From: Pseudomonas baetica
Lineage (GTDB): Bacteria > Pseudomonadota > Gammaproteobacteria > Pseudomonadales > Pseudomonadaceae
Direction of reading: 5' to 3'
DNA length: 64,000 nt
NCBI RefSeq assembly: GCF_019733355.1
Contig: NZ_JAIHLQ010000021.1
Coordinates: 1-64,000 of the forward strand
In this document: positions 1 through 8,700 of the stretch, in pieces
Layout of the letters: each line of letters opens with the position of its first letter
How positions within the stretch are numbered: position 1 is the stretch's first letter
Notes under the pieces: model-generated
The model's input: only the letters and a program-made list of their open reading frames with translations
Told to the model about the DNA's origin: nothing
Databases searched by the model: none
Made by a program: the position numbers and the translations under genes

Positions 1-439
1 GCTTCGCTGCACCTCCTCTCGATGTGTTTGGCTTCGCCAAACGGTCGCTGCGCTCCCCCCCCCCCCGGATCAATCCCTCCACTCAGCCTGCCGACGGGCG
101 CTTTAAGATCAAGAGCTTTACTCGAGCTAACGCTCATTGTGATGAGCGGTGGAAGAGCGTGCGGTCGGCTTTTGATTTTCTGTGGGCGCGAGCTTGCTCG
201 CGACGGCGGTCTGACAGCCGGCCAAAGGGGTTGCCGATTTCCCTGGAGCTGCCGAAGGCTGCGATCTTTTGATCTGCTTTGGCTTTGGCTTTGGCTTTGG
301 CTTTGGCTTTGGCTTTGGCTTTGGCTTTTGTTCTTGATCTCCAGTCCCATCGGCAGGCCGAGCGAAGGTGTTCGTCAGGGGGAAGGCGCGCAGCGCCGTG
401 CGGCGAAGCCGCATGCATCGAGAGGAGGTGCAGCGAAGC
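1..439. repeat. Large imperfect inverted repeat (about 120 bp arms) around a REP-like core
   Basis: The first 24 bases are the exact reverse complement of 416-439. Similarity continues inward with mismatches: the GGCTTCGCC, ACGG, CGCTGCGC, CCTGCCGA and AGATCAAGA blocks recur, so the arms are roughly 1-118 and 322-439. The middle holds a REP-like palindrome (181-209) and a hexamer tandem repeat. A run of 12 C lies at 55-66. The element may extend left of the window. It has no convincing gene; the short reading frames across it are Lys/Ala or Lys/Pro artefacts of the hexamer. The adjoining 440-600 stretch resembles dispersed non-coding sequence that I recall from other fluorescent Pseudomonas genomes. 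Confidence 0.75.
276..328. repeat. Hexanucleotide tandem repeat (GCTTTG, about 8.8 copies)
   Basis: GCTTTG is repeated head to tail eight times plus five bases without interruption. In the reverse strand it reads as (Lys-Ala) or (Lys-Pro) repeats in two frames, which explains the long spurious reading frames here. Such perfect short repeats can change copy number by slippage. Confidence 0.95.
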
Positions 440-632
440 AAACCGGAGGCGATGACCCCTGGTGGACACCGTAGCGAGGGAACACTGAGCCTCAGCGAAG
501 TGCCGTACGCCGGGGCAAAGCCTTTTGGGTTACTTTTTCGGCGTTTGGAAAAAGTGACTCGCTGTAAGCGCGAAACCATAGGAGGCCGTTACCGCGGCAA
601 CGGATATGCCCCCCAAACCCCAAACAGACAAA
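440..632. other. Non-coding flank of the left-edge repeat
   Basis: No gene is supported between the palindrome and the gltA terminator. The stretch includes a T-rich tract (TTTTGGGTTACTTTTTCGG), followed by a GGAAAAAGTGACTCGC block. It looks like part of a dispersed Pseudomonas repeat, a view based on memory rather than a search. Confidence 0.5.
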
Positions 633-657
633 AACGGCCTCTATATAAGAGGCCGTT
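633..657 (-). terminator. Rho-independent terminator of gltA
   Basis: A perfect 10 bp stem (633-642 with 648-657) closes a 5-base loop. In the gltA direction it is followed by TTTTGTCTG. It lies 38 bases after the gltA stop codon. Confidence 0.9.
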
Positions 658-694
658 CCCGGTGCAACTTCAAGACGTTATCGCAAGACAAGTC

Positions 695-1984
695 TTATTT
701 TCGGTCTTCCAGCTTGGTGATGTCACGCGACTCGTAGCCGGTGTACAACTGGCGCGGACGGCCGATCTTGTACGGGCTGGAGAGCATTTCTTTCCAGTGG
801 GAGATCCAGCCGACAGTCCGCGCCAAAGCGAAGATCACGGTGAACATGCTGGTCGGAATGCCGATCGCCTTGAGGATGATCCCCGAGTAGAAGTCGACGT
901 TCGGGTACAGAGAGCGTTCGATGAAGTACGGATCGGTCAGGGCGATCTCTTCCAGGCGCATGGCCAGTTCGAGTTGCGGATCGTTGGTGATGCCCAGTTC
1001 TTTCAGCACTTCGTCGCAGGTCTGCTTCATGACTGTTGCGCGTGGGTCGCGGTTTTTGTAAACCCGGTGACCGAAGCCCATCAGTTTGAACGGGTCGTTC
1101 TTGTCCTTGGCCTTGGCGATGAATTTGTCGATGTTGGAAACATCGCCAATCTCGTCAAGCATGGTCAGAACGGCTTCGTTCGCACCGCCGTGAGCAGGGC
1201 CCCACAGTGCGGCGATACCGGCGGCGATACAGGCGAACGGGTTGGCACCCGAAGAGCCTGCCAGGCGTACGGTGGAAGTCGATGCGTTCTGCTCGTGGTC
1301 GGCATGGAGGATGAAGATCTTGTCCATGGCGTTGGCGAGTACCGGGCTGATCGGTTTGATCTCGCACGGGGTGTTGAACATCATGTGCAGGAAGTTTTCC
1401 GCGTACGTCAGGTCGTTGCGCGGGTACATCATGGGCTGGCCCATGGAGTACTTGTAAACCATCGCTGCCAGGGTCGGCATTTTCGCAACCAGACGGATCG
1501 CGGAAATTTCGCGATGCTGCGGGTTATTGATGTCCAGGGAGTCGTGGTAGAAGGCCGAGAGGGCGCCAACTACACCGCACATGACGGCCATCGGGTGGGC
1601 GTCGCGACGGAAGCCGTTGAAGAAGGTTTTCAGCTGCTCGTGAACCATGGTGTGGTTTTTCACGGTGCTGACGAACTGGGCTTTCTGTTCTGTCGTCGGC
1701 AGTTCGCCGTTGAGCAGCAGATAGCAGGTTTCGAGGTAGTCTGACTTTGCAGCCAGCTGTTCGATCGGGTAGCCGCGGTGCAACAGAATGCCGTTGTCGC
1801 CGTCGATATAGGTAATCTTCGATTCGCACGAAGCGGTCGACATGAAACCCGGGTCGAAAGTGAAGCGGCCCGTGGCCGTCAGGCCCCGAACATCAATAAC
1901 ATCGGGACCAACGGTGCCGGTTAAAATGGGCAGCTCGACGGGGGCTGCGCCCTCGATGATCAACTGCGCTTTTTTGTCAGCCAT
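695..1984 (-). CDS. gltA: Citrate synthase (type I)
   Basis: GltA condenses acetyl-CoA and oxaloacetate to citrate, the entry step of the TCA cycle, in the cytoplasm. The 429-residue protein has the usual length of the hexameric, NADH-inhibited Gram-negative enzyme. Catalytic-site segments are visible: WGPAHGGANEA (His, about residue 265), GFGHRVYKNRDPRA (His and Arg, about 305) and NVDFYSGI (Asp, about 362). The ATG start follows AGGAGGCC. The gene is divergent from sdhC, as in other Pseudomonas, with a 362 bp shared control region and its own sigma-70 promoter and terminator. The identification is secure. Confidence 0.99.
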   Translation of the reverse strand: MADKKAQLIIEGAAPVELPILTGTVGPDVIDVRGLTATGRFTFDPGFMSTASCESKITYIDGDNGILLHRGYPIEQLAAKSDYLETCYLLLNGELPTTEQKAQFVSTVKNHTMVHEQLKTFFNGFRRDAHPMAVMCGVVGALSAFYHDSLDINNPQHREISAIRLVAKMPTLAAMVYKYSMGQPMMYPRNDLTYAENFLHMMFNTPCEIKPISPVLANAMDKIFILHADHEQNASTSTVRLAGSSGANPFACIAAGIAALWGPAHGGANEAVLTMLDEIGDVSNIDKFIAKAKDKNDPFKLMGFGHRVYKNRDPRATVMKQTCDEVLKELGITNDPQLELAMRLEEIALTDPYFIERSLYPNVDFYSGIILKAIGIPTSMFTVIFALARTVGWISHWKEMLSSPYKIGRPRQLYTGYESRDITKLEDRK

Positions 1985-2041
1985 GTGGCCTCCTATTTAT
2001 GCTTGAACCATCAGACAGACCCCCCACGCAGGGCCCGCACC

Positions 2042-2069
2042 ACTATAGTGAGATAAATTTGAATGTCAA
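2042..2069 (-). promoter_or_regulatory. gltA sigma-70 promoter
   Basis: On the reverse strand TTGACA (2069-2064) is followed after 16 bases by TATAGT (2047-2042), about 58 bases upstream of the gltA start codon. This is a near-consensus housekeeping promoter, consistent with strong gltA expression. Confidence 0.75.
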
Positions 2070-2183
2070 TTTGCCTAAAGTCTTGCTCCAGAAGGCTTTA
2101 AGCGCACTTTTTCCTCGAAATTGACTGCCGTTTACGCCTTTTATGCGACTTGTGCAATCAGCTATTGGGGGTAGGTGATTGCG

Positions 2184-2212
2184 TTGTCATTAGTAGCCTA
2201 ACTGTCTATACT
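2184..2212 (+). promoter_or_regulatory. sdh-suc operon sigma-70 promoter
   Basis: TTGTCA (2184-2189) and TATACT (2207-2212) are separated by exactly 17 bases. The expected start site is near 2219, giving a leader of about 130 bases before sdhC. It is the only strong promoter I see ahead of the ten-kilobase operon. Confidence 0.75.
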
Positions 2213-2346
2213 CGGCCACCGACCGCCAAGGGCTTTTGGGCCTGCTTTATTGGGGGTCGCATCCCTGGGTGGTGGTTACCTGACCAGTGCACTCCCCAAC
2301 AACTTTGCCCTGATTGTTAGGGGCTCTTCAGTGTGAAAAAAAAGCC

Positions 2347-2721
2347 GTGAAAAGCCAACGACCTGTAAACCTAGACCTAAGGACCATCAAACTCCCCATC
2401 ACCGGCGTTACGTCGTTTCTTCACCGTGTTTCCGGCATCATTCTCTTCCTGGGCCTCGGCTTCATGCTTTATGCATTGGGCAAATCCCTGGGTTCCGAGG
2501 AAGGTTTCGCCGAGGTGAAGGCATGCTTGACCAGCCCGCTGGCCAAGTTCGTAGCATGGGGTCTGCTCTCCGCTCTTCTGTATCACCTGGTAGCCGGTGT
2601 GCGCCACTTGATTATGGATATGGGCATCGGTGAGACGCTGGAAGGCGGCCGCCTGGGCTCGAAAATTATCATCGCGGTTTCCGTGGTGTTGATCGTTCTG
2701 GCAGGAGTTTGGATATGGTAA
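2347..2721 (+). CDS. sdhC: Succinate dehydrogenase cytochrome b556 subunit
   Basis: SdhC is one of two membrane anchors of succinate dehydrogenase (complex II) and helps bind haem b and ubiquinone. The 124-residue protein has three membrane helices. SFLHRVSG contains the quinone-site Ser and Arg, and YHLVAGVRH carries the probable haem-ligand His. I chose the GTG at 2347, giving VKSQRPVNLDL as the N-terminus, over a TTG at 2314, because the family begins close to this point. The ribosome-binding site is weak, so the start is less certain than the gene. It overlaps sdhD by 7 bases. Confidence 0.95.
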   Translation: MKSQRPVNLDLRTIKLPITGVTSFLHRVSGIILFLGLGFMLYALGKSLGSEEGFAEVKACLTSPLAKFVAWGLLSALLYHLVAGVRHLIMDMGIGETLEGGRLGSKIIIAVSVVLIVLAGVWIW

Positions 2722-3083
2722 CCAGCGTTACGAACCTTTCGCGTTCGGGCCTCTATGACTGGATGGCGCAACGTGTGTCTGCGGTTGTTCTCGCGGCTTA
2801 TTTCATTTTCCTGATCGGCTATCTCGCAGTGAACCCGGGCATTGGCTTCGACCAATGGCACGGCCTGTTCAGCCACAACGGGATGCGTATCTTCAGTCTG
2901 CTGGCACTGGTGGCTCTGGGCGCTCACGCCTGGGTCGGCATGTGGACCATCGCGACCGACTACCTGACGCCTATGGCGCTGGGCAAGTCCGCGACTGCAG
3001 TACGTTTCCTTTTCCAGGCAGTATGCGGCGTTGCAATGTTCGCCTACTTCGTCTGGGGTGTGCAGATTCTCTGGGGTATCTGA
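2715..3083 (+). CDS. sdhD: Succinate dehydrogenase membrane anchor subunit
   Basis: SdhD is the second hydrophobic anchor of complex II. The 122-residue protein has three membrane helices. HAWVGMWTIATDYL matches the conserved segment carrying the second haem-ligand His and the quinone-site Tyr. The ATG at 2715 is preceded by CAGGAG at 2702-2707. The start lies inside the end of sdhC, which suggests translational coupling. sdhA follows after 3 bases. Confidence 0.96.
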   Translation: MVTSVTNLSRSGLYDWMAQRVSAVVLAAYFIFLIGYLAVNPGIGFDQWHGLFSHNGMRIFSLLALVALGAHAWVGMWTIATDYLTPMALGKSATAVRFLFQAVCGVAMFAYFVWGVQILWGI

Positions 3084-3086
3084 TTC

Positions 3087-4859
3087 ATGGCTAACATTCC
3101 AACGATTTCTTTCGACGCTATCATTATTGGTGGTGGCGGTGCCGGCATGCGCGCTGCGCTGCAACTGGCGCAGGGTGGTCACAAGACTGCCGTGATCACC
3201 AAGGTTTTCCCGACCCGTTCGCACACTGTATCCGCCCAGGGCGGCATCACCTGCGCTATCGCGTCCGCCGACCCGAACGATGACTGGCGCTGGCACATGT
3301 ACGATACCGTCAAGGGCTCCGACTACATCGGTGACCAGGACGCTATCGAATACATGTGTCAGGAAGGCCCGGCCGCGGTTTTCGAGCTGGACCACATGGG
3401 TCTGCCGTTCTCGCGTACCGAACAAGGCCGTATCTATCAGCGTCCGTTCGGCGGTCAGTCCAAGGACTACGGTAAGGGCGGTCAGGCTGCACGCACTTGT
3501 GCAGCCTCCGACCGTACTGGCCACGCGCTGCTGCACACCCTTTATCAGGGCAACCTGAAAGCCGGTACCACGTTCCTGAACGAGTACTACGCTGTCGATC
3601 TGGTGAAAAACCAGGAAGGCGATTTCGTCGGTGTGATCGCAATCTGCATCGAAACTGGCGAAACCTCCTACATTCGCGCCAAAGCCACCGTGTTGGCGAC
3701 CGGCGGTGCAGGCCGTATCTACGCTTCCACCACCAACGCCCTGATCAACACCGGTGACGGCGTCGGCATGGCTCTGCGTGCTGGTGTACCGGTACAAGAC
3801 ATCGAAATGTGGCAGTTCCACCCGACCGGGATCGCCGGCGCCGGTGTACTGGTTACAGAAGGTTGCCGTGGTGAAGGTGGTTACCTGATCAACAAGCACG
3901 GCGAGCGTTTCATGGAGCGTTATGCTCCGAACGCCAAAGACCTTGCCGGTCGTGACGTGGTTGCTCGCTCGATGGTTAAAGAAATCATCGCCGGCAACGG
4001 TTGCGGTCCGAATGGCGACCACGTGATGCTCAAACTCGACCACTTGGGCGAGGAAGTGCTGCACAGCCGTCTGCCAGGCATTTGCGAGCTGTCGAAGACT
4101 TTCGCGCACGTTGACCCGGTTGTTGCTCCAGTTCCGGTTGTGCCAACTTGCCACTATATGATGGGCGGCGTTCCTACCAACATTCATGGCCAGGCGATCA
4201 CCCAGAACGACGAAGGGGTGGATCAGGTCATTCCTGGTCTGTTCGCGGTCGGTGAAGTGGCTTGTGTATCGGTTCATGGTGCCAACCGTCTGGGCGGCAA
4301 CTCGCTGCTCGATCTGGTGGTATTCGGTCGTGCTGCCGGCCTGCACCTCGAGAAGGCGCTGACCGATGGCATCGAATACGACGACGCTACCGAAGCCGAT
4401 ATCGAAGCGGCCCTGTCGCGCCTGAACTCACTGAACAGCCGTACTGATGGCGAAGACGTGGCAACCCTGCGTCGCGAGCTGCAAAGCTGCATGCAGAACT
4501 ACTTCGGTGTATTCCGTACTGGCGAATACATGCAGAAAGGTATTGCTCAACTGGCCGACCTGCGTAAGCGTATTGCTAACGTGAAGATCAACGATAAGTC
4601 GCAGGCGTTCAACACTGCGCGTATCGAAGCGCTGGAACTGCAAAACCTGCTGGAAGTGGCTGAAGCAACTGCCATCGCTGCCGAAGTTCGTAAAGAGTCC
4701 CGCGGTGCGCACGCCCGTGAAGACTTCGAAGATCGTGACGACGAAAACTGGCTGTGCCACACCCTGTACTTCCCGGGTGACAAGCGCGTCACCAAGCGTG
4801 CCGTTAACTTCTCGCCGAAGACTGTTCCGACTTTCGAACCTAAAGTCCGGACTTATTAA
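3087..4859 (+). CDS. sdhA: Succinate dehydrogenase flavoprotein subunit
   Basis: SdhA oxidises succinate to fumarate at a covalently bound FAD on the cytoplasmic face of complex II. The 590-residue protein has the N-terminal dinucleotide fold (GGGGAGMRAA), the flavinylation His in RSHTVSAQGG (about residue 45), the active-site HPTG and GRDVVARS (catalytic Arg) segments, CHYMMGG (substrate His) and GANRLGGNSLLDLVVFGR. Length is normal. It sits in the invariant sdhC-D-A-B order. The identification is secure. Confidence 0.99.
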   Translation: MANIPTISFDAIIIGGGGAGMRAALQLAQGGHKTAVITKVFPTRSHTVSAQGGITCAIASADPNDDWRWHMYDTVKGSDYIGDQDAIEYMCQEGPAAVFELDHMGLPFSRTEQGRIYQRPFGGQSKDYGKGGQAARTCAASDRTGHALLHTLYQGNLKAGTTFLNEYYAVDLVKNQEGDFVGVIAICIETGETSYIRAKATVLATGGAGRIYASTTNALINTGDGVGMALRAGVPVQDIEMWQFHPTGIAGAGVLVTEGCRGEGGYLINKHGERFMERYAPNAKDLAGRDVVARSMVKEIIAGNGCGPNGDHVMLKLDHLGEEVLHSRLPGICELSKTFAHVDPVVAPVPVVPTCHYMMGGVPTNIHGQAITQNDEGVDQVIPGLFAVGEVACVSVHGANRLGGNSLLDLVVFGRAAGLHLEKALTDGIEYDDATEADIEAALSRLNSLNSRTDGEDVATLRRELQSCMQNYFGVFRTGEYMQKGIAQLADLRKRIANVKINDKSQAFNTARIEALELQNLLEVAEATAIAAEVRKESRGAHAREDFEDRDDENWLCHTLYFPGDKRVTKRAVNFSPKTVPTFEPKVRTY

Positions 4860-4870
4860 GGGTGACCGCC

Positions 4871-5575
4871 ATGTTGCAAGTCAGTGTTTATCGCTACAAC
4901 CCTGATCAGGACGCCGCGCCGTTCATGCAGGAATTCCAGGTCGATACCGGTGGTAAAGACCTGATGGTGCTGGACGTGCTGGCCCTGATCAAAGAGCAGG
5001 ACGAGGGTTTCTCCTATCGTCGCTCCTGCCGTGAAGGCGTCTGTGGCTCCGACGGCATGAACATCAACGGCAAAAACGGTCTGGCGTGCATCACGCCGCT
5101 GTCCGCCGTTGTGAAGGGTAACAAGTTGATTGTTCGTCCGTTGCCAGGTTTACCGGTTATCCGTGACTTGGTCGTCGATATGAGCATCTTCTACAAGCAA
5201 TACGAGAAGGTGAAGCCTTACCTGCAGAACGACACGCCGGCTCCGGCCATCGAGCGTCTGCAGTCGCCAGAAGAGCGTGAAAAGCTTGACGGTCTGTACG
5301 AGTGCATCCTGTGCGCTTGCTGCTCGACCTCTTGCCCGTCCTTCTGGTGGAACCCGGACAAGTTCCTGGGTCCTGCTGCTCTGCTGCAAGCCTACCGCTT
5401 CCTGGCAGACAGCCGTGACACCAAGACCAGCGAGCGTCTGGCTTCGCTCGATGACCCGTTCAGCGTATTCCGCTGCCGGGGCATCATGAACTGCGTCAAC
5501 GTATGTCCCAAAGGCCTGAACCCGACTAAGGCCATCGGTCACATCCGTAACATGCTGCTTTCTAGCGGCGTGTGA
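4871..5575 (+). CDS. sdhB: Succinate dehydrogenase iron-sulfur subunit
   Basis: SdhB passes electrons from FAD to quinone through three iron-sulfur clusters. The 234-residue protein shows the 2Fe-2S motif SCREGVCGSDG with a later Cys (about 54-77), the 4Fe-4S motif CILCACCSTSCP (about 148-159) and the 3Fe-4S motif CRGIMNCVNVCPKG (about 205-218). I chose the ATG at 4871 (MLQVSVYRYNP) over the in-frame GTG at 4862 because AAGGGTGA at 4858-4865 is well placed for it. Confidence 0.98.
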   Translation: MLQVSVYRYNPDQDAAPFMQEFQVDTGGKDLMVLDVLALIKEQDEGFSYRRSCREGVCGSDGMNINGKNGLACITPLSAVVKGNKLIVRPLPGLPVIRDLVVDMSIFYKQYEKVKPYLQNDTPAPAIERLQSPEEREKLDGLYECILCACCSTSCPSFWWNPDKFLGPAALLQAYRFLADSRDTKTSERLASLDDPFSVFRCRGIMNCVNVCPKGLNPTKAIGHIRNMLLSSGV

Positions 5576-5826
5576 TTCAGCTGCTGTAACCGCTGCACCG
5601 TAGAGGCTGTGGCGCGGGCTTCAACCCGCGTCATGGCTATAACCAGAGCAGCAGCCATAAGCTGCGGCTCTTATTTTGAAGAAATGAGACAAGCAGGGGC
5701 ATCCGGGCTGGTACCCGGACTATCAGCGTGATCCTAAGTGGCTTGTTTTGGTCGCTGCATTCGGACTTCTGCAAGTTTGCTCGGTATTGACGCCGATGGT
5801 GTTCCCCTAACCGAGGGTGACCAAGC
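5576..5826 (+). other. sdhB-sucA spacer with three stem-loops
   Basis: The 251 bp spacer between the sdh and suc parts of the operon contains three hairpins. The first is GCGGG/CCCGC near 5617-5632. The second, at 5645-5671, has a stem of about 11 bp with one mismatch and is followed by TTATTTTG. The third is TCCGGG/CCCGGA at 5702-5719. The second resembles a weak intrinsic terminator, so it could set the sdh:suc transcript ratio; the others may be processing or stability elements. Confidence 0.6.
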
Positions 5827-8658
5827 ATGCAAGAAAGCGTGATGCAGCGCATGTGGAACAGCGCCTACCTTTCAGGTGGAAACGCTGCCTATGTGGAAGA
5901 GCTTTATGAGCTCTACCTGCACGACCCTAACGCTGTGCCAGAAGAGTGGCGCACCTACTTTCAGAAGTTGCCTGCCGACGGCAACTCTGCCACTGATGTT
6001 TCGCACTCCACAATTCGCGATCATTTCGTGCTGCTGGCAAAGAACCAGCGCCGCGCCCAACCGGTTTCCGCCGGTAGCGTGAGCAGCGAGCACGAGAAGA
6101 AGCAAGTTGAAGTGCTGCGATTGATCCAGGCCTACCGTATGCGTGGCCACCAGGCAGCCCAGCTTGACCCGCTGGGGCTGTGGCAGCGTCCTGCACCAGC
6201 AGACCTGTCGATCAATCATTACGGCTTGACCAATGCCGATCTTGATACGACCTTCCGTGCCGGCGACCTGTTCATCGGCAAAGAGGAAGCGAGCCTACGC
6301 GAAATTCACGAAGCGTTGCAGCAGACATATTGCCGCACCATCGGCGCTGAATTTACGCATATCACCGATTCCGAGCAGCGCCAGTGGTTCCAGCAGCGTC
6401 TGGAAAGCGTGCGTGGTCGTCCGACGTACTCCGCCGACATCAAGAGCCACCTGCTTGAGCGCGTGACCGCCGGTGAAGGCCTGGAAAAATACCTGGGCAC
6501 CAAATACCCAGGCACCAAGCGTTTCGGTCTGGAAGGCGGCGAGAGCCTGATTCCGATGCTCGACGAACTGATCCAGCGTTCCGGTTCTTACGGCACCAAG
6601 GAAGTCGTCATCGGCATGGCCCACCGTGGCCGTCTGAACGTACTGGTCAACACCTTCGGCAAGAACCCGCGCGAGCTGTTCGACGAGTTCGAAGGCAAGA
6701 AGAAGGTCGAGTTGGGTTCCGGTGACGTTAAATACCACCAGGGCTTCTCGTCCAACGTAATGACCACCGGCGGTGAAGTTCACCTGGCCATGGCGTTCAA
6801 CCCGTCCCACCTGGAAATCGTTTCCCCGGTGGTGGAAGGTTCGGTTCGTGCCCGTCAGGATCGTCGCAACGATTCGACCGGTGAGAAGGTTCTGCCGATC
6901 TCCATCCACGGTGACGCTGCATTCGCAGGTCAAGGTGTGGTCATGGAAACCTTCCAGATGTCGCAGACCCGTGGTTTCAAAACCGGCGGTACTGTTCACA
7001 TCGTGATCAACAACCAGGTGGGTTTCACCATCAGCAACCCGCTGGACTCGCGTTCCACCGAGTACGCTACCGACGTTGCCAAGATGATCCAGGCGCCGAT
7101 CCTCCATGTGAATGGTGATGATCCGGAAGCTGTATTGTTCGTGACCCAAATGGCCATCGACTACCGCATGCAGTTCAAGCGTGACGTGGTGATCGATCTG
7201 GTCTGCTACCGTCGTCGCGGCCACAACGAGGCCGATGAGCCAAGCGGCACTCAGCCTCTGATGTATCAGCAGATCACCAAACAGCGCACTACCCGTGAGC
7301 TGTACGCTGATCGTCTGACTCAGGACGGTACTCTTGATGCAGAGCGTGTTCAGGCGAAAGTCGACGAATATCGCAACGCGCTGGACAACGGTCTGCACGT
7401 TGTGAAGTCGCTGGTCAAAGAGCCGAACAAAGAGCTGTTCGTGGACTGGCGTCCGTATCTGGGCCACGCCTGGACTGCGCGTCACGACACCCGTTTCGAT
7501 CTGAAAACCCTGCAGGAACTGTCCGCCAAGCTGCTGGAAATTCCGGATGGCTTCGTGGTTCAACGCCAGGTTGCGAAGATTTACGAAGACCGTCAGAAGA
7601 TGCAAGCCGGCGGCCTACCGATCAACTGGGGTTACGCTGAAACCATGGCGTACGCGACCCTGGCGTTCGAAGGTCACCCGATTCGCATGACCGGTCAGGA
7701 CATCGGCCGCGGTACGTTCTCGCACCGTCATGCTGTTCTGCACAACCAGAAAGACGCTGGCACTTACGTTCCGCTGCAGCACCTGTACGACGGTCAGCCA
7801 CGCTTTGACCTGTACGACTCGTTCCTGTCGGAAGAGGCCGTTTTGGCGTTCGAATACGGCTACTCGACCACCACGCCGGATGCGCTGGTGATCTGGGAAG
7901 CCCAGTTCGGCGACTTCGCCAACGGTGCTCAAGTGGTTATCGACCAGTTCATCACCAGTGGCGAGCACAAGTGGGGCCGTCTATGCGGTCTGACCATGCT
8001 GCTGCCGCACGGTTACGAAGGTCAGGGTCCTGAGCACTCCTCGGCACGTCTGGAGCGTTACCTGCAGCTGTGCGCCGAGCACAACATTCAGGTAGCCGTA
8101 CCGACCACGCCGGCGCAGATCTACCACTTGCTGCGTCGTCAGGTGATTCGCCCGCTGCGCAAACCATTGGTCGTCCTGACGCCGAAGTCGCTGCTGCGCC
8201 ACAAGCTGGCCATCTCGACGCTGGAAGATCTGGCCGAAGGTTCGTTCCAGACCGTTATCCCGGAAATCGATGTTCAAGACCCGCAAAAGGTCGAGCGCGT
8301 TGTTCTGTGTAGCGGCAAGGTCTACTACGACCTGCTGGAAAAACGCCGTGCCGAAGGCCGTGACGATATCGCCGTCGTGCGTATCGAGCAGCTGTACCCA
8401 TTCCCTGAGGACGACTTGATTGAAGTCCTGGCTCCCTACACCAACCTCAAACATATCGTTTGGTGTCAGGAAGAGCCGATGAACCAGGGTGCCTGGTACT
8501 GCAGTCAGCACCACATGCGCCGCATCGTTGGCAAACACGACAAATCTCTCGTACTCGAGTACGCGGGCCGTGATGCCTCTGCTGCACCTGCTTGTGGTTA
8601 CGCATCGATGCACGCCGAGCAGCAGGAAAAACTGCTGCAAGACGCGTTTACCGTTTAA
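5827..8658 (+). CDS. sucA: 2-oxoglutarate dehydrogenase E1 component
   Basis: SucA decarboxylates 2-oxoglutarate with thiamine diphosphate and reductively succinylates the lipoyl group of SucB. The 943-residue protein carries the N-terminal peptide that packs against E2 (NSAYLSGGNAAYVEELYELY), the MAHRGRLNVL segment, the thiamine-diphosphate motif starting HGDAAFAGQG (about residue 360) and the C-terminal transketolase-like half (GRGTFSHRHAVLH, EAQFGDFANGAQVVIDQF). GAGGGTGA precedes the ATG. It is followed by sucB after 42 bases. Confidence 0.99.
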   Translation: MQESVMQRMWNSAYLSGGNAAYVEELYELYLHDPNAVPEEWRTYFQKLPADGNSATDVSHSTIRDHFVLLAKNQRRAQPVSAGSVSSEHEKKQVEVLRLIQAYRMRGHQAAQLDPLGLWQRPAPADLSINHYGLTNADLDTTFRAGDLFIGKEEASLREIHEALQQTYCRTIGAEFTHITDSEQRQWFQQRLESVRGRPTYSADIKSHLLERVTAGEGLEKYLGTKYPGTKRFGLEGGESLIPMLDELIQRSGSYGTKEVVIGMAHRGRLNVLVNTFGKNPRELFDEFEGKKKVELGSGDVKYHQGFSSNVMTTGGEVHLAMAFNPSHLEIVSPVVEGSVRARQDRRNDSTGEKVLPISIHGDAAFAGQGVVMETFQMSQTRGFKTGGTVHIVINNQVGFTISNPLDSRSTEYATDVAKMIQAPILHVNGDDPEAVLFVTQMAIDYRMQFKRDVVIDLVCYRRRGHNEADEPSGTQPLMYQQITKQRTTRELYADRLTQDGTLDAERVQAKVDEYRNALDNGLHVVKSLVKEPNKELFVDWRPYLGHAWTARHDTRFDLKTLQELSAKLLEIPDGFVVQRQVAKIYEDRQKMQAGGLPINWGYAETMAYATLAFEGHPIRMTGQDIGRGTFSHRHAVLHNQKDAGTYVPLQHLYDGQPRFDLYDSFLSEEAVLAFEYGYSTTTPDALVIWEAQFGDFANGAQVVIDQFITSGEHKWGRLCGLTMLLPHGYEGQGPEHSSARLERYLQLCAEHNIQVAVPTTPAQIYHLLRRQVIRPLRKPLVVLTPKSLLRHKLAISTLEDLAEGSFQTVIPEIDVQDPQKVERVVLCSGKVYYDLLEKRRAEGRDDIAVVRIEQLYPFPEDDLIEVLAPYTNLKHIVWCQEEPMNQGAWYCSQHHMRRIVGKHDKSLVLEYAGRDASAAPACGYASMHAEQQEKLLQDAFTV

Positions 8659-8700
8659 CGCCTTCGCGCACTTGAAACCGAATTTAAGGAACTACAGATA

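Larger units (their letters stand above)
1985..2346. other. Divergent gltA/sdhC control region
   Basis: This 362 bp spacer has no gene. It carries a good sigma-70 promoter on each strand (separate entries), about 115 bp apart. A G-rich stretch around 2220-2275 lies in the sdhC leader. No operator with a known consensus could be assigned by eye. Confidence 0.8.

Noticed and set aside
127..579. 150-residue and 111-residue frames with Lys-Pro or Lys-Ala repeats
   Set aside because: The repeats come from the GCTTTG tandem repeat read on the minus strand, and the rest has no protein-like pattern.
368..1744. 458-residue open frame on the plus strand
   Set aside because: It is antisense to gltA, whose identity is certain; the translation has no family features.
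2583..4346. 587-residue open frame on the minus strand
   Set aside because: It is the shadow of sdhC, sdhD and sdhA on the opposite strand, a result of high GC at third positions.
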